A stretch of 64,000 nt of DNA from Nitrosomonas nitrosa (lineage in GTDB: Bacteria > Pseudomonadota > Gammaproteobacteria > Burkholderiales > Nitrosomonadaceae). Location of the stretch: the NCBI RefSeq assembly GCF_003051105.1, contig NZ_QAOO01000004.1, forward strand, positions 114,139 through 178,138, written 5' to 3'. The notes under the pieces are model-generated. The model worked only from the letters and a program-made list of their open reading frames with translations, was not told the DNA's origin and ran no database searches. Shown here piece after piece: positions 38,068 to 48,812 of the stretch. The first letter of the stretch is position 1. Each line of letters starts with the position of its first letter. The translations under genes and the position numbers were made by a program.

Positions 38068-39537
38068 TTAAATCTGCCGCTCATCCCGGTCGTCTTTCCT
38101 TGACACGTGAATATCCCCATCTACCCCGACTTCTGGTGATTGTTCATCATTCAGCGTGGGATCTTTTTCTAATCCGGTTATTTCTGCTCTGATAGATATC
38201 TGAGTGCCCTCATCGGGCGGGTTAGCTTCATCAATAGATTCAGCGCCAATCTGCATTGCATCAGGAGATGAAGGTTCGGTGATTGAATCCGAGTTGGTTA
38301 CTGTACTGATATGGTGATCCTCGACAGCGGCGGCTATTTCCATGGCTGTTTCTGCCGTTCGTACCATCGGTACGAAATGCGCCGGCTCATCGATGATTTC
38401 ATCCTTGGTATTGAATGCCTGTAGCACTACGTATATTGCCAGTGGGGCCATAACCACGGCAAAAAAGGCCGGCATTGCCGCAGCGCCACCCCATCCCATT
38501 AATAATCCGGCAAGCGCTGGACCGATCATTGCGCCAATGCCGTAAAGCAGCAAAATACCTGCATTACCCGATAATATATTGTCCTGGGTCAGATGATCCA
38601 CCAGATGGGCCACTACGATTGGATAAATTGCAAAGGCAGTACCACCATAAAGAAAAGCCGCAATGTAGAGCATCAGTTCGCCCCCACCTTGCAGCGCCAT
38701 CAAAAGTGCTGCGATTGTGGCACCCGTTGCGGCAAGCCCGAGTGCATAGCGGCGATCGAGGCGGTCAGAAATTCTCCCAAGCGGTAATTGCAGCATCGCC
38801 CCGCCGATGATGACTATCGAAACGAGCGTAGCAACACCCTCTTCATCCAAGCCAAGACGTGTGGCATAAAGAGGCCCCATACTCCAGAAGGTGCCCATGG
38901 ATAGCCCAGAAACCAATGCGCCGATAACCGCTGCTGGCGCAGCGTTCCAGAGTTCGCGCAAAGTCATGCGTGGTGCGTTCTCAACAATCGGCTGGGGAAG
39001 CCGCGTCGAGGCGATCGGCATCACTGAAAAGCAGACCATCACGGCGGCAATTGAAAACAGCACAAAGGTACTCGGTGACGCAATATGCAGAAATTGCTGG
39101 GCGGCTGCAATCGAAACCATATTTACGATCATGTAGAAAGCAAATACCTGCCCACGCTTCTCAGATGCAGCCTGACTGTTCAACCAGCTTTCTATTACAG
39201 TATAAAAACCCACCAGTGCAATGCCCGTAAAAATCCTGAGTATAATCCACACCCATATATCGACCACAATCGAATGCAATAAAATGAATGCTGCAATCGC
39301 AGCCGAAAAGAAATTAGAAGAACGGATATGTCCCATTCTACGAATCAGCCTGGGGACGGTATAGGTGCCGATAAAGAACCCAACAAAATAGGCTGACCCC
39401 ATTAAACCTAAAATCTGATCGGAGAAACCTTCAAGGTTTCCACGCAGTGCGATCAACGTACTCAGCAAGCCACTTCCCAGCAAGAGGAAAGCGGTGCCGA
39501 TCATAAGAGAGCTAATGGGAAGCAAGTGAAGAAGCAT
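38068..39537 (-). CDS. MFS transporter (YcaD-like) with long acidic C-terminal tail
   Basis: The 489-residue protein has 12 membrane helices over residues 1-373, with the MFS loop motif GRISDRLDRRYALG between helices 6-7 and VGFYTVIESWLNSQAA, typical of the YcaD/UMF group. After the last helix comes a hydrophilic tail of about 116 residues, rich in Asp, Glu and Ser, which most family members lack. Substrate unknown. It converges with sucB. Confidence 0.85.
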   Translation of the reverse strand: MLLHLLPISSLMIGTAFLLLGSGLLSTLIALRGNLEGFSDQILGLMGSAYFVGFFIGTYTVPRLIRRMGHIRSSNFFSAAIAAFILLHSIVVDIWVWIILRIFTGIALVGFYTVIESWLNSQAASEKRGQVFAFYMIVNMVSIAAAQQFLHIASPSTFVLFSIAAVMVCFSVMPIASTRLPQPIVENAPRMTLRELWNAAPAAVIGALVSGLSMGTFWSMGPLYATRLGLDEEGVATLVSIVIIGGAMLQLPLGRISDRLDRRYALGLAATGATIAALLMALQGGGELMLYIAAFLYGGTAFAIYPIVVAHLVDHLTQDNILSGNAGILLLYGIGAMIGPALAGLLMGWGGAAAMPAFFAVVMAPLAIYVVLQAFNTKDEIIDEPAHFVPMVRTAETAMEIAAAVEDHHISTVTNSDSITEPSSPDAMQIGAESIDEANPPDEGTQISIRAEITGLEKDPTLNDEQSPEVGVDGDIHVSRKDDRDERQI

Positions 39538-39769
39538 GTTGTAATGTTTTTAATATTGAATAATTGTAAAACTCTCACTCCCATTATCCATTTACTTAGG
39601 AATATTAAAAAGCGCAAACAGCTGCGATAGCGTCAGCACCAACCTCAACAAGAAGCGTAACCCGCTATTTTTAATTACAAATCCATTATTTGTGTCACGC
39701 TAGAAGACTGCCCGAAAATAGCGATCGTAGCGCGCACATTGGTTGGGGGAATTGCTCAAACAAAATAGG

Positions 39770-42700
39770 TCAATAGCTAATTTCGACATTCCCTGTTTGG
39801 AAATACGTACAAAGCGTTTCAATCAAAACATCGTCCAAATGAACACTCCAGCTACTTCCTAGCTCAATTTCACAAACTGCCTGGTGATTCTGATAAACAA
39901 TGGTTACGGGACGATAAAAAAAAGTGTGTGCATCCGCCCCTTTACTTTTGGATAAACTTTCTTGCCGGTAAGGCGCAAGCAATTCCTTAAGTTGTGTGAT
40001 GATTGAAGACTGGGATGTGGCACCATTCAGTCGAAGTTTCACACTTTTTGCATAGTACGAGCGCGCACTGGCGAGATCAAAAAACTGGTCGGCAGTGATA
40101 CGAAGCTCCCCGTTCCCCCCCATACCGTGACTAATGGTAACTTCTGCGATCAGCAGCTGGTCCTCCTTTAACCAACTGCTGTAGGTTCGATACAATTCAT
40201 TGAACGCTATAACTTCCACACGCGCACGACCGTCATCCAATACGATAACGGCCATTTTCCCTCGTCGCGTCATTTGAGTTCGCACAGAATGTATAACACC
40301 TGCAATTAACTGTGGATCACGCTGTGGGCTTAAACGGTCAAGCCGGGTGCGAATAAACTGACCGAGTTCTTTTGCAAAGCTAAAATAAGGATGACCACTG
40401 AAATAAAACCCTAACCCCAGTTTTTCATTCTGCAACTTTTCTTTATCCGACCAGGCAGCAACTCTGGGCAACTCAGGGCAATACAAGCTATTCTCGGCAT
40501 CACCGAACAGGCTAGCTTGTTGAGTGGATAAGCTGCGCTGTTCTGCAAATTCAATTGCAATTCCTACCGACGCCAGTAACATGGCCCGATTCGGATTGAT
40601 TTGGTCAAACGCACCAACGCGAATGAGCGACTCGATTACACGTCGATTGACCACTCGACGATCGATGCGGCAGCTAAAATCAAATAAATCTGTGAAGGTT
40701 CCTCCCTGCTTTCGCGCCTCAATAATCGCAGAGATAGCGCCTTCCCCAGTCCCCTTTACGGCCCCTAATCCATAACGGATAGTTTGGTGATCGACCGGCA
40801 TGAATTGATATTCGGACTGATTGATATCCGGGGGCAATATTTTCAAGCGATTGAGCTGGCAATCGTCGTAGAAAACATTGATTTTATCGGTATCGTTCAT
40901 CTCCGCCGTCAAACATGCCGCCATGAATTCAGCAGGATAATGTGTTTTGAGGTAGGCTGTTTGGAAAGCTATCAAAGCATAAGCGGCTGCGTGCGATTTG
41001 TTGAAGCCATAGCCCGCAAATTTTTCCATCAAATTAAAGAGCGTGATGGCATCTTGCTCTGCCATTCCATTTTTAATCGCGCCTGCCACGAAAATATCGC
41101 GCTGCTGCGCCATCTCTTCCACCTTCTTTTTGCCCATCGCACGCCGGAGCAAATCAGCGCCACCCAAACTATATCCGCCAATGACCTGGGCGATTTGCAT
41201 GACTTGTTCCTGATAAATCATGACACCATAAGTCGGCCCAAGGATCGGCTCAAGACGAGGATCGAGGTAATCCACGCGTTTACCATGCTTGCGCTCTATA
41301 AATTCCGGAATCAGATCCATCGGTCCTGGCCGATAGAGTGCGACCAACGCGATTAAATCTTCGAATCGGTCGGGCTTCGCTTTTTGCAGCAAATCCTTCA
41401 TACCACGAGATTCAAATTGAAAAATGCCCACTGCGTTACCTTTTCTCATCAGCGCATAGGTGGCATCATCATCCAAAGGGATCTGATGGAGAGAAAACAA
41501 AGTTGCTTTCTCGGCTTGCAGACCGGCTTCATTCGTGACTGCGCGGGCATGCCATCTGCGGATATCCTCCACCGCTCTATCGAGAATAGTAAGGGTGCGC
41601 AAACCCAAAAAATCAAACTTGACCAGCCCTATTTTTTCAACATCATCCTTGTCGAACTGGCTAACGACCGATTCGCCTGAATCTGCGCAATAGATTGGGC
41701 AAAAATCGGTAATTTTACCCGGAGCAATCAATACCCCGCCTGCATGCATCCCCACATTACGCGTCAATCCTTCCAGGCGCTCAGCAAGTTCTAGCAGATT
41801 GCGCACGTCTTCTTCCTCCTCGGCGCGCTGATCCAGCTGTGGTTCGACCGCTCGTGCTTTTTTAAGCGTCATGCCAATTTCGAAAGGAACCAGTTTTGCC
41901 AACTGGTCGACGAAGTTATAAGGCAGATCCAATACACGACCGACATCACGCACGACGGCTTTCGCTGCCATAGAACCAAATGTCACAATTTGTGAAACAC
42001 TCTCGGCACCATAGCGATGTTTAACGTATTCGATGACACGTTCACGTCTATCTTGACAAAAATCGATATCAAAATCAGGCATGGATACACGCTCAGGATT
42101 CAAGAAACGCTCAAAGAGTAAATCGTAGCGCATTGGATCGAGATCGGTGATCCCAAGTGAATAAGCAACCAAAGAGCCTGCTCCTGATCCTCGGCCGGGC
42201 CCCACCGGAACGTCGTTCTGCTTGGCCCAGTTAATAAAATCAGCGACGATCAGGAAATAACCTGAAAAACCCATCTGGATAATCGTGTTCACCTCAAAAT
42301 CTAATCTCGCCTGGTATTTGGGTATCTGCACTGCCCGATCGCTCTCCTCCGGAAACAGCACACGCAGACGCTTTTCCAGCCCGATCTCGGCCTGATCCCG
42401 TAAATATTGCTCAATGCTTACGCCATCAGGTGTGGGAAAACGTGGCAAGCGGTTAACGCCGAGTTCTAACGATAACGTACAGCGCTTAGCAATTTCGACA
42501 CTATTGGCAAGAGCAGACGGAATATCGGCAAACAAGGTCTGCATTTCAGCCTGAGTTTTAAAATATTGCTGCTCGGTGTAATGGTGCGGACGGCGCCGGT
42601 CCCCAAGAACGTAGCCTTCAGCAATACACACTCTTGCCTCATGCGCTTTGTAATCTTCAGGCTCGATAAATTGCACCGGATGCGTTGCCACCACAGGCAA

Positions 42701-43291
42701 ACGTAATTTGGAAGCAAGCTGTAGCGATTGCTGCACACAAATTTCATCGTTTGCGTGCCCGCTACGCTGCAACTCGATATAGAACCGTCCTGGAAACATT
42801 TCAGCCCATTCTTGAGCTAATACTTCCGCCGCAGTCAAATTATTTTGCAGGAGATACCTTCCAATTTCACTCTGGAGAGCACCCGATAATAGAATCAATC
42901 CCTCTGTTCCTTCTGCCTGCGCTTTAAACCAAGATTTTTTGAATTCTGCTCGACCACGATACAGATTCTCGCGATAGGCTCGTGACAATAAACGGCATAA
43001 CAGAAGATACCCAGAATAGGATTGGCAGAGCAATAACATGCGCGCAGGCCTATTCCGATCGGATTCGTTAGTGACCCAGATATCGCAGCCGATAATCGGT
43101 TTGATACCTTTTTTACAAGCGCTTTGATAAAATTTGACCAACCCGAACAAATTGGCGAGATCGGTCAATGCCAACGCTGGCATGTTATCGGTCACCGCTT
43201 TCGAAATCGCCTCATCGAGACGAACGATTCCATCGGTGATGGAGTACTCGCTATGCAAGCGTAAATGAATAAAAGCAGGATTGGTCAGCAT
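39770..43291 (-). CDS. dnaE: DNA polymerase III subunit alpha
   Basis: The 1173-residue protein has an N-terminal PHP domain (HLRLHSEYSITDGIVRLDEA), the polymerase palm with catalytic aspartates in MPDFDIDFCQDRR near residue 401, the fingers GFNKSHAAAYALIAFQTAYLK, and a C-terminal OB-fold region. It is the replicative polymerase. The length fits proteobacterial DnaE1. The start is the ATG at 43291, with a weak ribosome-binding site. It is divergent from trhP. Confidence 0.98.
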   Translation of the reverse strand: MLTNPAFIHLRLHSEYSITDGIVRLDEAISKAVTDNMPALALTDLANLFGLVKFYQSACKKGIKPIIGCDIWVTNESDRNRPARMLLLCQSYSGYLLLCRLLSRAYRENLYRGRAEFKKSWFKAQAEGTEGLILLSGALQSEIGRYLLQNNLTAAEVLAQEWAEMFPGRFYIELQRSGHANDEICVQQSLQLASKLRLPVVATHPVQFIEPEDYKAHEARVCIAEGYVLGDRRRPHHYTEQQYFKTQAEMQTLFADIPSALANSVEIAKRCTLSLELGVNRLPRFPTPDGVSIEQYLRDQAEIGLEKRLRVLFPEESDRAVQIPKYQARLDFEVNTIIQMGFSGYFLIVADFINWAKQNDVPVGPGRGSGAGSLVAYSLGITDLDPMRYDLLFERFLNPERVSMPDFDIDFCQDRRERVIEYVKHRYGAESVSQIVTFGSMAAKAVVRDVGRVLDLPYNFVDQLAKLVPFEIGMTLKKARAVEPQLDQRAEEEEDVRNLLELAERLEGLTRNVGMHAGGVLIAPGKITDFCPIYCADSGESVVSQFDKDDVEKIGLVKFDFLGLRTLTILDRAVEDIRRWHARAVTNEAGLQAEKATLFSLHQIPLDDDATYALMRKGNAVGIFQFESRGMKDLLQKAKPDRFEDLIALVALYRPGPMDLIPEFIERKHGKRVDYLDPRLEPILGPTYGVMIYQEQVMQIAQVIGGYSLGGADLLRRAMGKKKVEEMAQQRDIFVAGAIKNGMAEQDAITLFNLMEKFAGYGFNKSHAAAYALIAFQTAYLKTHYPAEFMAACLTAEMNDTDKINVFYDDCQLNRLKILPPDINQSEYQFMPVDHQTIRYGLGAVKGTGEGAISAIIEARKQGGTFTDLFDFSCRIDRRVVNRRVIESLIRVGAFDQINPNRAMLLASVGIAIEFAEQRSLSTQQASLFGDAENSLYCPELPRVAAWSDKEKLQNEKLGLGFYFSGHPYFSFAKELGQFIRTRLDRLSPQRDPQLIAGVIHSVRTQMTRRGKMAVIVLDDGRARVEVIAFNELYRTYSSWLKEDQLLIAEVTISHGMGGNGELRITADQFFDLASARSYYAKSVKLRLNGATSQSSIITQLKELLAPYRQESLSKSKGADAHTFFYRPVTIVYQNHQAVCEIELGSSWSVHLDDVLIETLCTYFQTGNVEISY

Positions 43292-43422
43292 AGTGCTAAA
43301 ATCGAGGCTCGCTATTTGATTGTTCCCAGAATTGCTGCGGGAGAGGACTCAAGAATTAATCAGCATTGCTTGTGTAAACAGGTTACTGCACATCAACACA
43401 ATATTATCGCTTATTTTACACT

Positions 43423-44778
43423 ATGCACATTACCCCAGAACTCTTACTGCCTGCTGGCTCATTAGAAAAAATGCGTATCGCATACGCTTACGGTGCTGAT
43501 GCAGTTTATGCCGGTCAACCGCGCTATTCCCTGCGCGCCCGAAACAATGAATTTTCTCTGGAACAGCTTCAGGCTGGTATCGCAGAAGCGCATCGCTTAG
43601 GCAAGAAATTCTTCGTAACCAGCAACCTGATGCCACATAATGCAAAAGTTAAGACCTACATGGCGGATATGGCACCGGTCATTGCACTCAAACCCGATGC
43701 ATTGATTATGGCCGATCCTGGACTGATCATGTTCGTTAGAGAGAAATGGCCGGAAATTCCGATTCACCTCTCTGTTCAGGCAAATACAGTCAATTACGCT
43801 GCAGTAAAATTTTGGCAAAAAATTGGGTTAACGCGTGTCATTTTATCCCGCGAATTATCGCTGGATGAAGTTGCCGAGATTCGTCAGCTGTGTCCCGACA
43901 TGGAGCTCGAGGTTTTCGTTCATGGCGCGCTCTGCATTGCTTATTCAGGGCGCTGCCTCTTATCGGGTTATTTCAACCATCGCGATCCCAATCAAGGCAC
44001 ATGTACGAATTCCTGCCGTTGGGACTATAAGGTCAAGCCAGCCGAGGAAAGCGCAAGTGGCGATATTCAGCCCTTACACCAAATTGACTTTGATTTCAGT
44101 CAGGCGTTAAAACAACCCTCTTCTCCCAATGAAGAGATCAAGCGACATCCAGCTGCTGATCATGTTTATCTCATTGAAGAAAGCGAACGGCCAGGTCAAC
44201 TGATGCCCATCATGGAAGACGAGCATGGCACGTATATTATGAATTCCAAAGATTTACGCGCCGTGGAGCATATCGAGCGTCTCGTCAAAATGGGAATAAA
44301 TTCTCTCAAAATTGAAGGGCGAACAAAATCGACATATTATGTCGCCCGTACCGCGCAAGTTTATCGCAAAGCTATCGATGATGCGGTAGCAAACCGCCCG
44401 TTCGATCCAGCACTACTTGGCCAATTGGAGGGTCTTGCCAACCGCGGCTATACGGATGGTTTTTATCAACGCCACCACAGCAATGAGACACAAAATTACC
44501 TACGCGGGCATTCAGAATCCAATCGTAGTCAATATGTTGGAGATATTACGACTGTGGACACGCGCAGTGGCATGGCTGAGATTCTGGTAAAAAATCGCTT
44601 TGAAATCGGCGACCGCCTCGAAATTATCCATCCTTCCGGCAACCAAATCATCCAGCTTGAACAAATGCAAAGCCTCGAAGGCACAACCATTCAAGTTGCA
44701 CCTGGCAGTGGACACCGAGTCAGAATACCGCTAACCGGAAATTTCGAAAAAGCTTTTGTGGCGAAATTCTTGTCTTAA
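43423..44778 (+). CDS. trhP: U32-family tRNA hydroxylation protein TrhP (YegQ)
   Basis: The 451-residue protein matches E. coli YegQ closely, with ELLLPAGSLEKMRIAYAYGA, DAVYAGQPRYSLRARNNEF, HLSVQANTVNYAAVKFWQ, FVHGALCIAYSGRCLLSGY and NQGTCTNSCRW (cluster-type cysteines). TrhP takes part in hydroxylating uridine 34 of certain tRNAs, using prephenate as precursor. Older labels call it a collagenase-like peptidase. A stretch of about 40 residues after residue 203 varies from E. coli. Confidence 0.93.
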   Translation: MHITPELLLPAGSLEKMRIAYAYGADAVYAGQPRYSLRARNNEFSLEQLQAGIAEAHRLGKKFFVTSNLMPHNAKVKTYMADMAPVIALKPDALIMADPGLIMFVREKWPEIPIHLSVQANTVNYAAVKFWQKIGLTRVILSRELSLDEVAEIRQLCPDMELEVFVHGALCIAYSGRCLLSGYFNHRDPNQGTCTNSCRWDYKVKPAEESASGDIQPLHQIDFDFSQALKQPSSPNEEIKRHPAADHVYLIEESERPGQLMPIMEDEHGTYIMNSKDLRAVEHIERLVKMGINSLKIEGRTKSTYYVARTAQVYRKAIDDAVANRPFDPALLGQLEGLANRGYTDGFYQRHHSNETQNYLRGHSESNRSQYVGDITTVDTRSGMAEILVKNRFEIGDRLEIIHPSGNQIIQLEQMQSLEGTTIQVAPGSGHRVRIPLTGNFEKAFVAKFLS

Positions 44779-44814
44779 TAGGCCAGCCCTACCGGCCGGC
44801 AGTCACCACCCGCT

Positions 44815-45783
44815 TCACACTGATTGAAAAAATCGGATGATCCGTTGAGGAAGCCAACTCAATCTACCGGGGAAATTGCCCTGCATGAATCCAACATGCC
44901 CGCCATGTTCGGGAAATTCGAGCATCACCATTGAAGATACCATTTTCTGAGTTGGCAATACCTGGGCTGGCATGAAGGGATCATTACGCGCGTTGATGAC
45001 TAAGGTAGGTATCTCGATATGCCGGAGCCAAGGTTTGCTACTCGATTTTCTCCAATATTCGTCTGTACTTCGGAAACCGTGAAGTGGCGCTGTTACATGG
45101 TTATCGAATGCATAGAGCGTGTCGGAAGCAGCTATAGCCTGAGCGTTGAGCAAACCAGGAAAACGTTTATTTTTTTCCAACGCCTTACGTTTCAAAGAGC
45201 TTAGAAAATGACGTGCATAGAACCGATTAAAACCCGAATCAAGCGTCCTTCCAGCAGCAGCCAAATCAAGTGGTGCCGAAACGGCGACAGCAGCTGTAAT
45301 CAGCTTACTTACTTGCGTGCCTTGCTCCCCCAGCCACTTTAACAGGGCATTACCTCCTAATGAAACACCGATCACATAAAGAGGTGTGGCCATACCCCGT
45401 GATTCACACTCACCCGCCACTCGCCGCAGCATCCAATCGATTTCCACCGAATCTCCTGCATGATAGGCGCGCGGCAAACGATTCGGCTGTCCTGAGCATC
45501 CCCGGAAATGAATCACTCCTCCACGCCAGTTCATTGAACGTAATTGATTCATGATGCTGAGGGCATAGTGACTGCGTGAACTCCCCTCTAACCCATGAAA
45601 CATAATTACCAGCGGCTTATCCAAGGACCCATCGAGCCAATCGATATCAATGAAATCACCGTCCAACAATTCCCAACGCTCACGGCGAAAAATCAAAGAG
45701 GGAGAAGGGTTGATCAGATAAGGAAAAATAGTTTGTGCGTTACCACCAGGCAACCATTTCGGCGCAATATATCGTGAGCTCAT
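44815..45783 (-). CDS. YheT-like alpha/beta hydrolase
   Basis: The 322-residue protein has the alpha/beta hydrolase fold with MFHGLEGSSRSHYA (oxyanion region, about residue 60), HFRGCSGQPN, and the nucleophile elbow VIGVSLGGNALLKWLGE near residue 140. The late Asp in NARNDPFMP and His in EHGGHVGF complete the catalytic triad. Family members are esterases of uncertain substrate. It converges with trhP with a 36-nt gap. Confidence 0.88.
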   Translation of the reverse strand: MSSRYIAPKWLPGGNAQTIFPYLINPSPSLIFRRERWELLDGDFIDIDWLDGSLDKPLVIMFHGLEGSSRSHYALSIMNQLRSMNWRGGVIHFRGCSGQPNRLPRAYHAGDSVEIDWMLRRVAGECESRGMATPLYVIGVSLGGNALLKWLGEQGTQVSKLITAAVAVSAPLDLAAAGRTLDSGFNRFYARHFLSSLKRKALEKNKRFPGLLNAQAIAASDTLYAFDNHVTAPLHGFRSTDEYWRKSSSKPWLRHIEIPTLVINARNDPFMPAQVLPTQKMVSSMVMLEFPEHGGHVGFMQGNFPGRLSWLPQRIIRFFQSV

Positions 45784-45923
45784 TTAACGTTCATGCAAGC
45801 TTGTCTTGGTAAAAACAAATAGCAATTCAAATCATCCCTTAACTGCTTATTAACTCAACGTGATTAATTAATCAACCTTATTGCTCGTCAATCAAATAAT
45901 CCAGCACTGTTTCCAACATAAAT

Positions 45924-45952
45924 TTGAATACACTTGATATTTAAGATAGAAT
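45924..45952 (+). promoter_or_regulatory. Sigma70 promoter of tRNA-Val
   Basis: TTGAAT (45924-45929) and TAGAAT (45947-45952) lie 17 bp apart, each 5 of 6 to consensus, ending 12 bp before the tRNA. Confidence 0.8.
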
Positions 45953-45963
45953 CCTTCGTTCTT

Positions 45964-46040
45964 AGGCGCGTAGCTCAGCTGGTTAGAGCATCACCTTGAC
46001 ATGGTGGGGGTCGTTGGTTCGAGTCCAATCGCGCCTACCA
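45964..46040 (+). tRNA. tRNA-Val(GAC)
   Basis: The cloverleaf is 77 nt. The acceptor stem AGGCGCG pairs with CGCGCCT. The D-loop is AGCTCAGCTGGTTAGAGC. The anticodon loop TTGACAT gives GAC, and GGTTCGAGTCC forms the T arm. The 3' CCA is encoded. It is transcribed alone from the promoter at 45924. Confidence 0.96.
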
Positions 46041-46310
46041 ACCGATGACAGCAAAATTGGCCATACTTTCTATTTATCTACCGATATCCTTTTCTTAATG
46101 CTCTAGATTGTTATTCAATTCTTTTATCTTTTGCTCTGCTGGGTATAAAGGAATGTGGTATAAGCTTGTATATAAAAATACAAGACAATGAACTAAGCAG
46201 TACTGTCCGTGCGCGAATCACTACTTGATGTTTTTGGTATCGTGGTTATTGGCTTTAGACATATCAATCTAAAGATAAAATATTTCTATATGCCTTAATA
46301 TTGTGATATT

Positions 46311-46395
46311 TGGTGCCCAGAAGAGGACTCGAACCTCCACACCCGAAGGCACATGGACCTGAACCATGCGCGTCTACCAATTCCGCCATCTGGGC
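46311..46395 (-). tRNA. tRNA-Leu(CAG)
   Basis: The minus strand reads an 85-nt tRNA with acceptor GCCCAGA/TCTGGGC, D-loop TGGCGGAATTGGTAGACGC, anticodon loop TTCAGGT (CAG), the long variable arm TGCCTTCGGGTGT typical of leucine tRNAs, T arm GGTTCGAGTCC, and encoded CCA. It is divergent from rnr. Confidence 0.95.
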
Positions 46396-46462
46396 AACGC
46401 TCACAACCTTGTGTCAGATTAGGATAAGTGAAGAATTCGTGATTCTATAGGAAACCAATGTT

Positions 46463-48637
46463 TTGTCAATCAAGAAGAAAAGCAAGGAAAAACCACTAAG
46501 AACACTTGACCCCTTTCTCGCTCGTGAAGCGGAGCGTTATGGCGCTGCATTGCCAAGCCGAGAATTCATACTAAAAGTGCTTGAAGAACAAGGCATACCA
46601 ATCAGCGAAGCTAAACTACGTAAGCTGCTTGGTATTGCTCAAGATGAGATTGAATTCTTTAATCGCCGCTTGACTGCGATGACGCGTGCTGGCCAGATTA
46701 TACGCAATCGTAAAGGCGATATTTGCGTCACAGACAAACTTGCGCTCATCAAAGGAACAGTTCAAGGGCATAGCGATGGCTATGGATTCCTGACAACCGA
46801 TGACGGCAGCCCTGATTTATATCTGGGTCCCAAAGAAATGCATAAGGTATTTCACGGCGATCGTGTCATTGTACGTGAGATCGGCATTGATCGACGGGGT
46901 CGCCGGGAATGCAAAATTGTCGAAGTCCTAGAGCACGTCAATTCCAAACTCGTTGGAAGATTCCAAGCTGAGCATGGTATCTTTTTTGTCGTCGCTGAGA
47001 ATAAACGCATCAGCCAAGAGATACTTATTCCACGTGAAGCCACATTAGGCGCAAAACCCGGGCAAGTTGTCACAGTAAAAATTATCCAGCAACCTGATAT
47101 CCATATTCAACCTATTGGTCATGTTATCGAAATTCTGGGTGATTATTCTTCGCCCGGTATGGAAATTGAAATTGCCTTGCGGAAATACGCGCTACCCTAT
47201 GAATTCCCCCCCGAAGTTGAACAAATTTCGGCAAAATTTCCAAAACGAGTACTCAAAAAAGATTCCTCTAAGCGCAAAGACATCCGCCACTTACCACTCG
47301 TAACCATCGATGGTGAAACTGCACGGGATTTTGACGACGCTGTTTTCTGTGAGCGAGAGGGGGAAGATTTTCGGCTCTATGTTGCTATTGCTGATGTGAG
47401 TCATTACGTGCACGATAACGATGCATTAGACAGAGAAGCTTTTAATCGAGGCAATTCGGTTTACTTTCCACGGCGAGTAATCCCGATGTTACCCAACGTG
47501 CTTTCGAATGGATTATGTTCGCTCAATCCGCTAGTCGATAGGCTTTGCATGGTATGTGAGATACATTTAGTTTCCAGCGGTGAATACCAGGATTATCAAT
47601 TTTATCCTGCGGTCATGCGCTCTCATGCGCGACTCACATACAATGAGGTGGCATCATTACTTAAGAAACCCAAGGGGAATAAGCAATATACGGAACTTCT
47701 ACCACATCTTCAATTACTCTATAAAGCTTACAAAGTTCTAAAAAAGGCGCGCAAAAAACGCGGCGCAATCGATTTTGAAACCGTAGAAACGCAGATGATC
47801 TTTAATGATCAAGGCAAAATTGAACAAATATTACCTATTCAACGTAATGAGGCACATAGTCTGATAGAAGAATGTATGCTGGCCGCTAATGTATGTGCTT
47901 CGGAGTTCTTACAAAAACACAAGCAACCGGTCTTATACCGCATACATGAAGGACCTTCCCTTGAAAAGCTTTTGGCGCTACGTGAATTTCTAAAAGAATT
48001 TGGTTTACAGCTAAGCGGCGGTAATAAGCCACATGCCAAAGATTACGCAAAGACTTTATCCAAGATTACCAGCCGACCCGATGCGCAATTATTGCAAACT
48101 GTGATGTTGAGATCATTGCAACAAGCGTCCTATAGCCCAGATAATACCGGCCACTTCGGATTAGCCTATGAATCTTATACTCATTTTACTTCTCCAATAC
48201 GGCGTTATCCGGATTTGCTAGTTCATCGCGCCATCAAAGCTGTTTTGAACGGTAACATTTATACCCCTTCAATTAATAATTGGCATGAACTTGGCAAACA
48301 TTGCTCATTAACCGAGCGGCGTGCAGATGAAGCTACCCGAGATGTCGAATCATGGCTCAAATGTTTCTACATACAAGATAAAATAGGCGAGCATTTTACA
48401 GGTGTGATCAGTGGCGTTACTGCATTTGGGCTATTTGTAGCGCTCGACCAAATATATGTGGAAGGGCTTATTCATATTTCGGAATTACCGAGTGACTATT
48501 TCCATTTTGAACCCACAAAACATCTATTATATGGCGAGCGGACAGGAAAAAAATTCCGCCTAGGTGATCGAGTAGAAGTCAAGCTCGTAAGAGCCGATCT
48601 TGAAACGCGTAAAATTGATTTTGTCTTAGCAAAGTAA
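46463..48637 (+). CDS. rnr: Ribonuclease R
   Basis: The 724-residue protein has a helical N-terminal domain, two cold-shock OB domains (GTVQGHSDGYGFL near residue 98), the RNB catalytic domain with LVTIDGETARDFDDAVF near residue 283 (magnesium-binding aspartates), and a C-terminal S1 domain (GVISGVTAFGLFVAL near residue 648). It degrades structured RNA 3' to 5'. The C-terminal basic tail seen in E. coli is missing. The start is a TTG with AGGA ten bases before. rlmB follows, as is usual. Confidence 0.96.
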   Translation: MSIKKKSKEKPLRTLDPFLAREAERYGAALPSREFILKVLEEQGIPISEAKLRKLLGIAQDEIEFFNRRLTAMTRAGQIIRNRKGDICVTDKLALIKGTVQGHSDGYGFLTTDDGSPDLYLGPKEMHKVFHGDRVIVREIGIDRRGRRECKIVEVLEHVNSKLVGRFQAEHGIFFVVAENKRISQEILIPREATLGAKPGQVVTVKIIQQPDIHIQPIGHVIEILGDYSSPGMEIEIALRKYALPYEFPPEVEQISAKFPKRVLKKDSSKRKDIRHLPLVTIDGETARDFDDAVFCEREGEDFRLYVAIADVSHYVHDNDALDREAFNRGNSVYFPRRVIPMLPNVLSNGLCSLNPLVDRLCMVCEIHLVSSGEYQDYQFYPAVMRSHARLTYNEVASLLKKPKGNKQYTELLPHLQLLYKAYKVLKKARKKRGAIDFETVETQMIFNDQGKIEQILPIQRNEAHSLIEECMLAANVCASEFLQKHKQPVLYRIHEGPSLEKLLALREFLKEFGLQLSGGNKPHAKDYAKTLSKITSRPDAQLLQTVMLRSLQQASYSPDNTGHFGLAYESYTHFTSPIRRYPDLLVHRAIKAVLNGNIYTPSINNWHELGKHCSLTERRADEATRDVESWLKCFYIQDKIGEHFTGVISGVTAFGLFVALDQIYVEGLIHISELPSDYFHFEPTKHLLYGERTGKKFRLGDRVEVKLVRADLETRKIDFVLAK

Positions 48638-48812
48638 AGTAGCCAGTTTCCCAGTGACTAATATCAAGCTTCACCAAATTTGGCTAACGTGTTGCAGTTT
48701 AAGCTACCTTTAATATGGATAGCTAAAAATACCAAGGCTAACTTCATGCGTGGCAAGTCCCCAAGTTCAGAAAATCTAACCACAAATCACTCTTATCTCC
48801 GGAAGATGCGGC

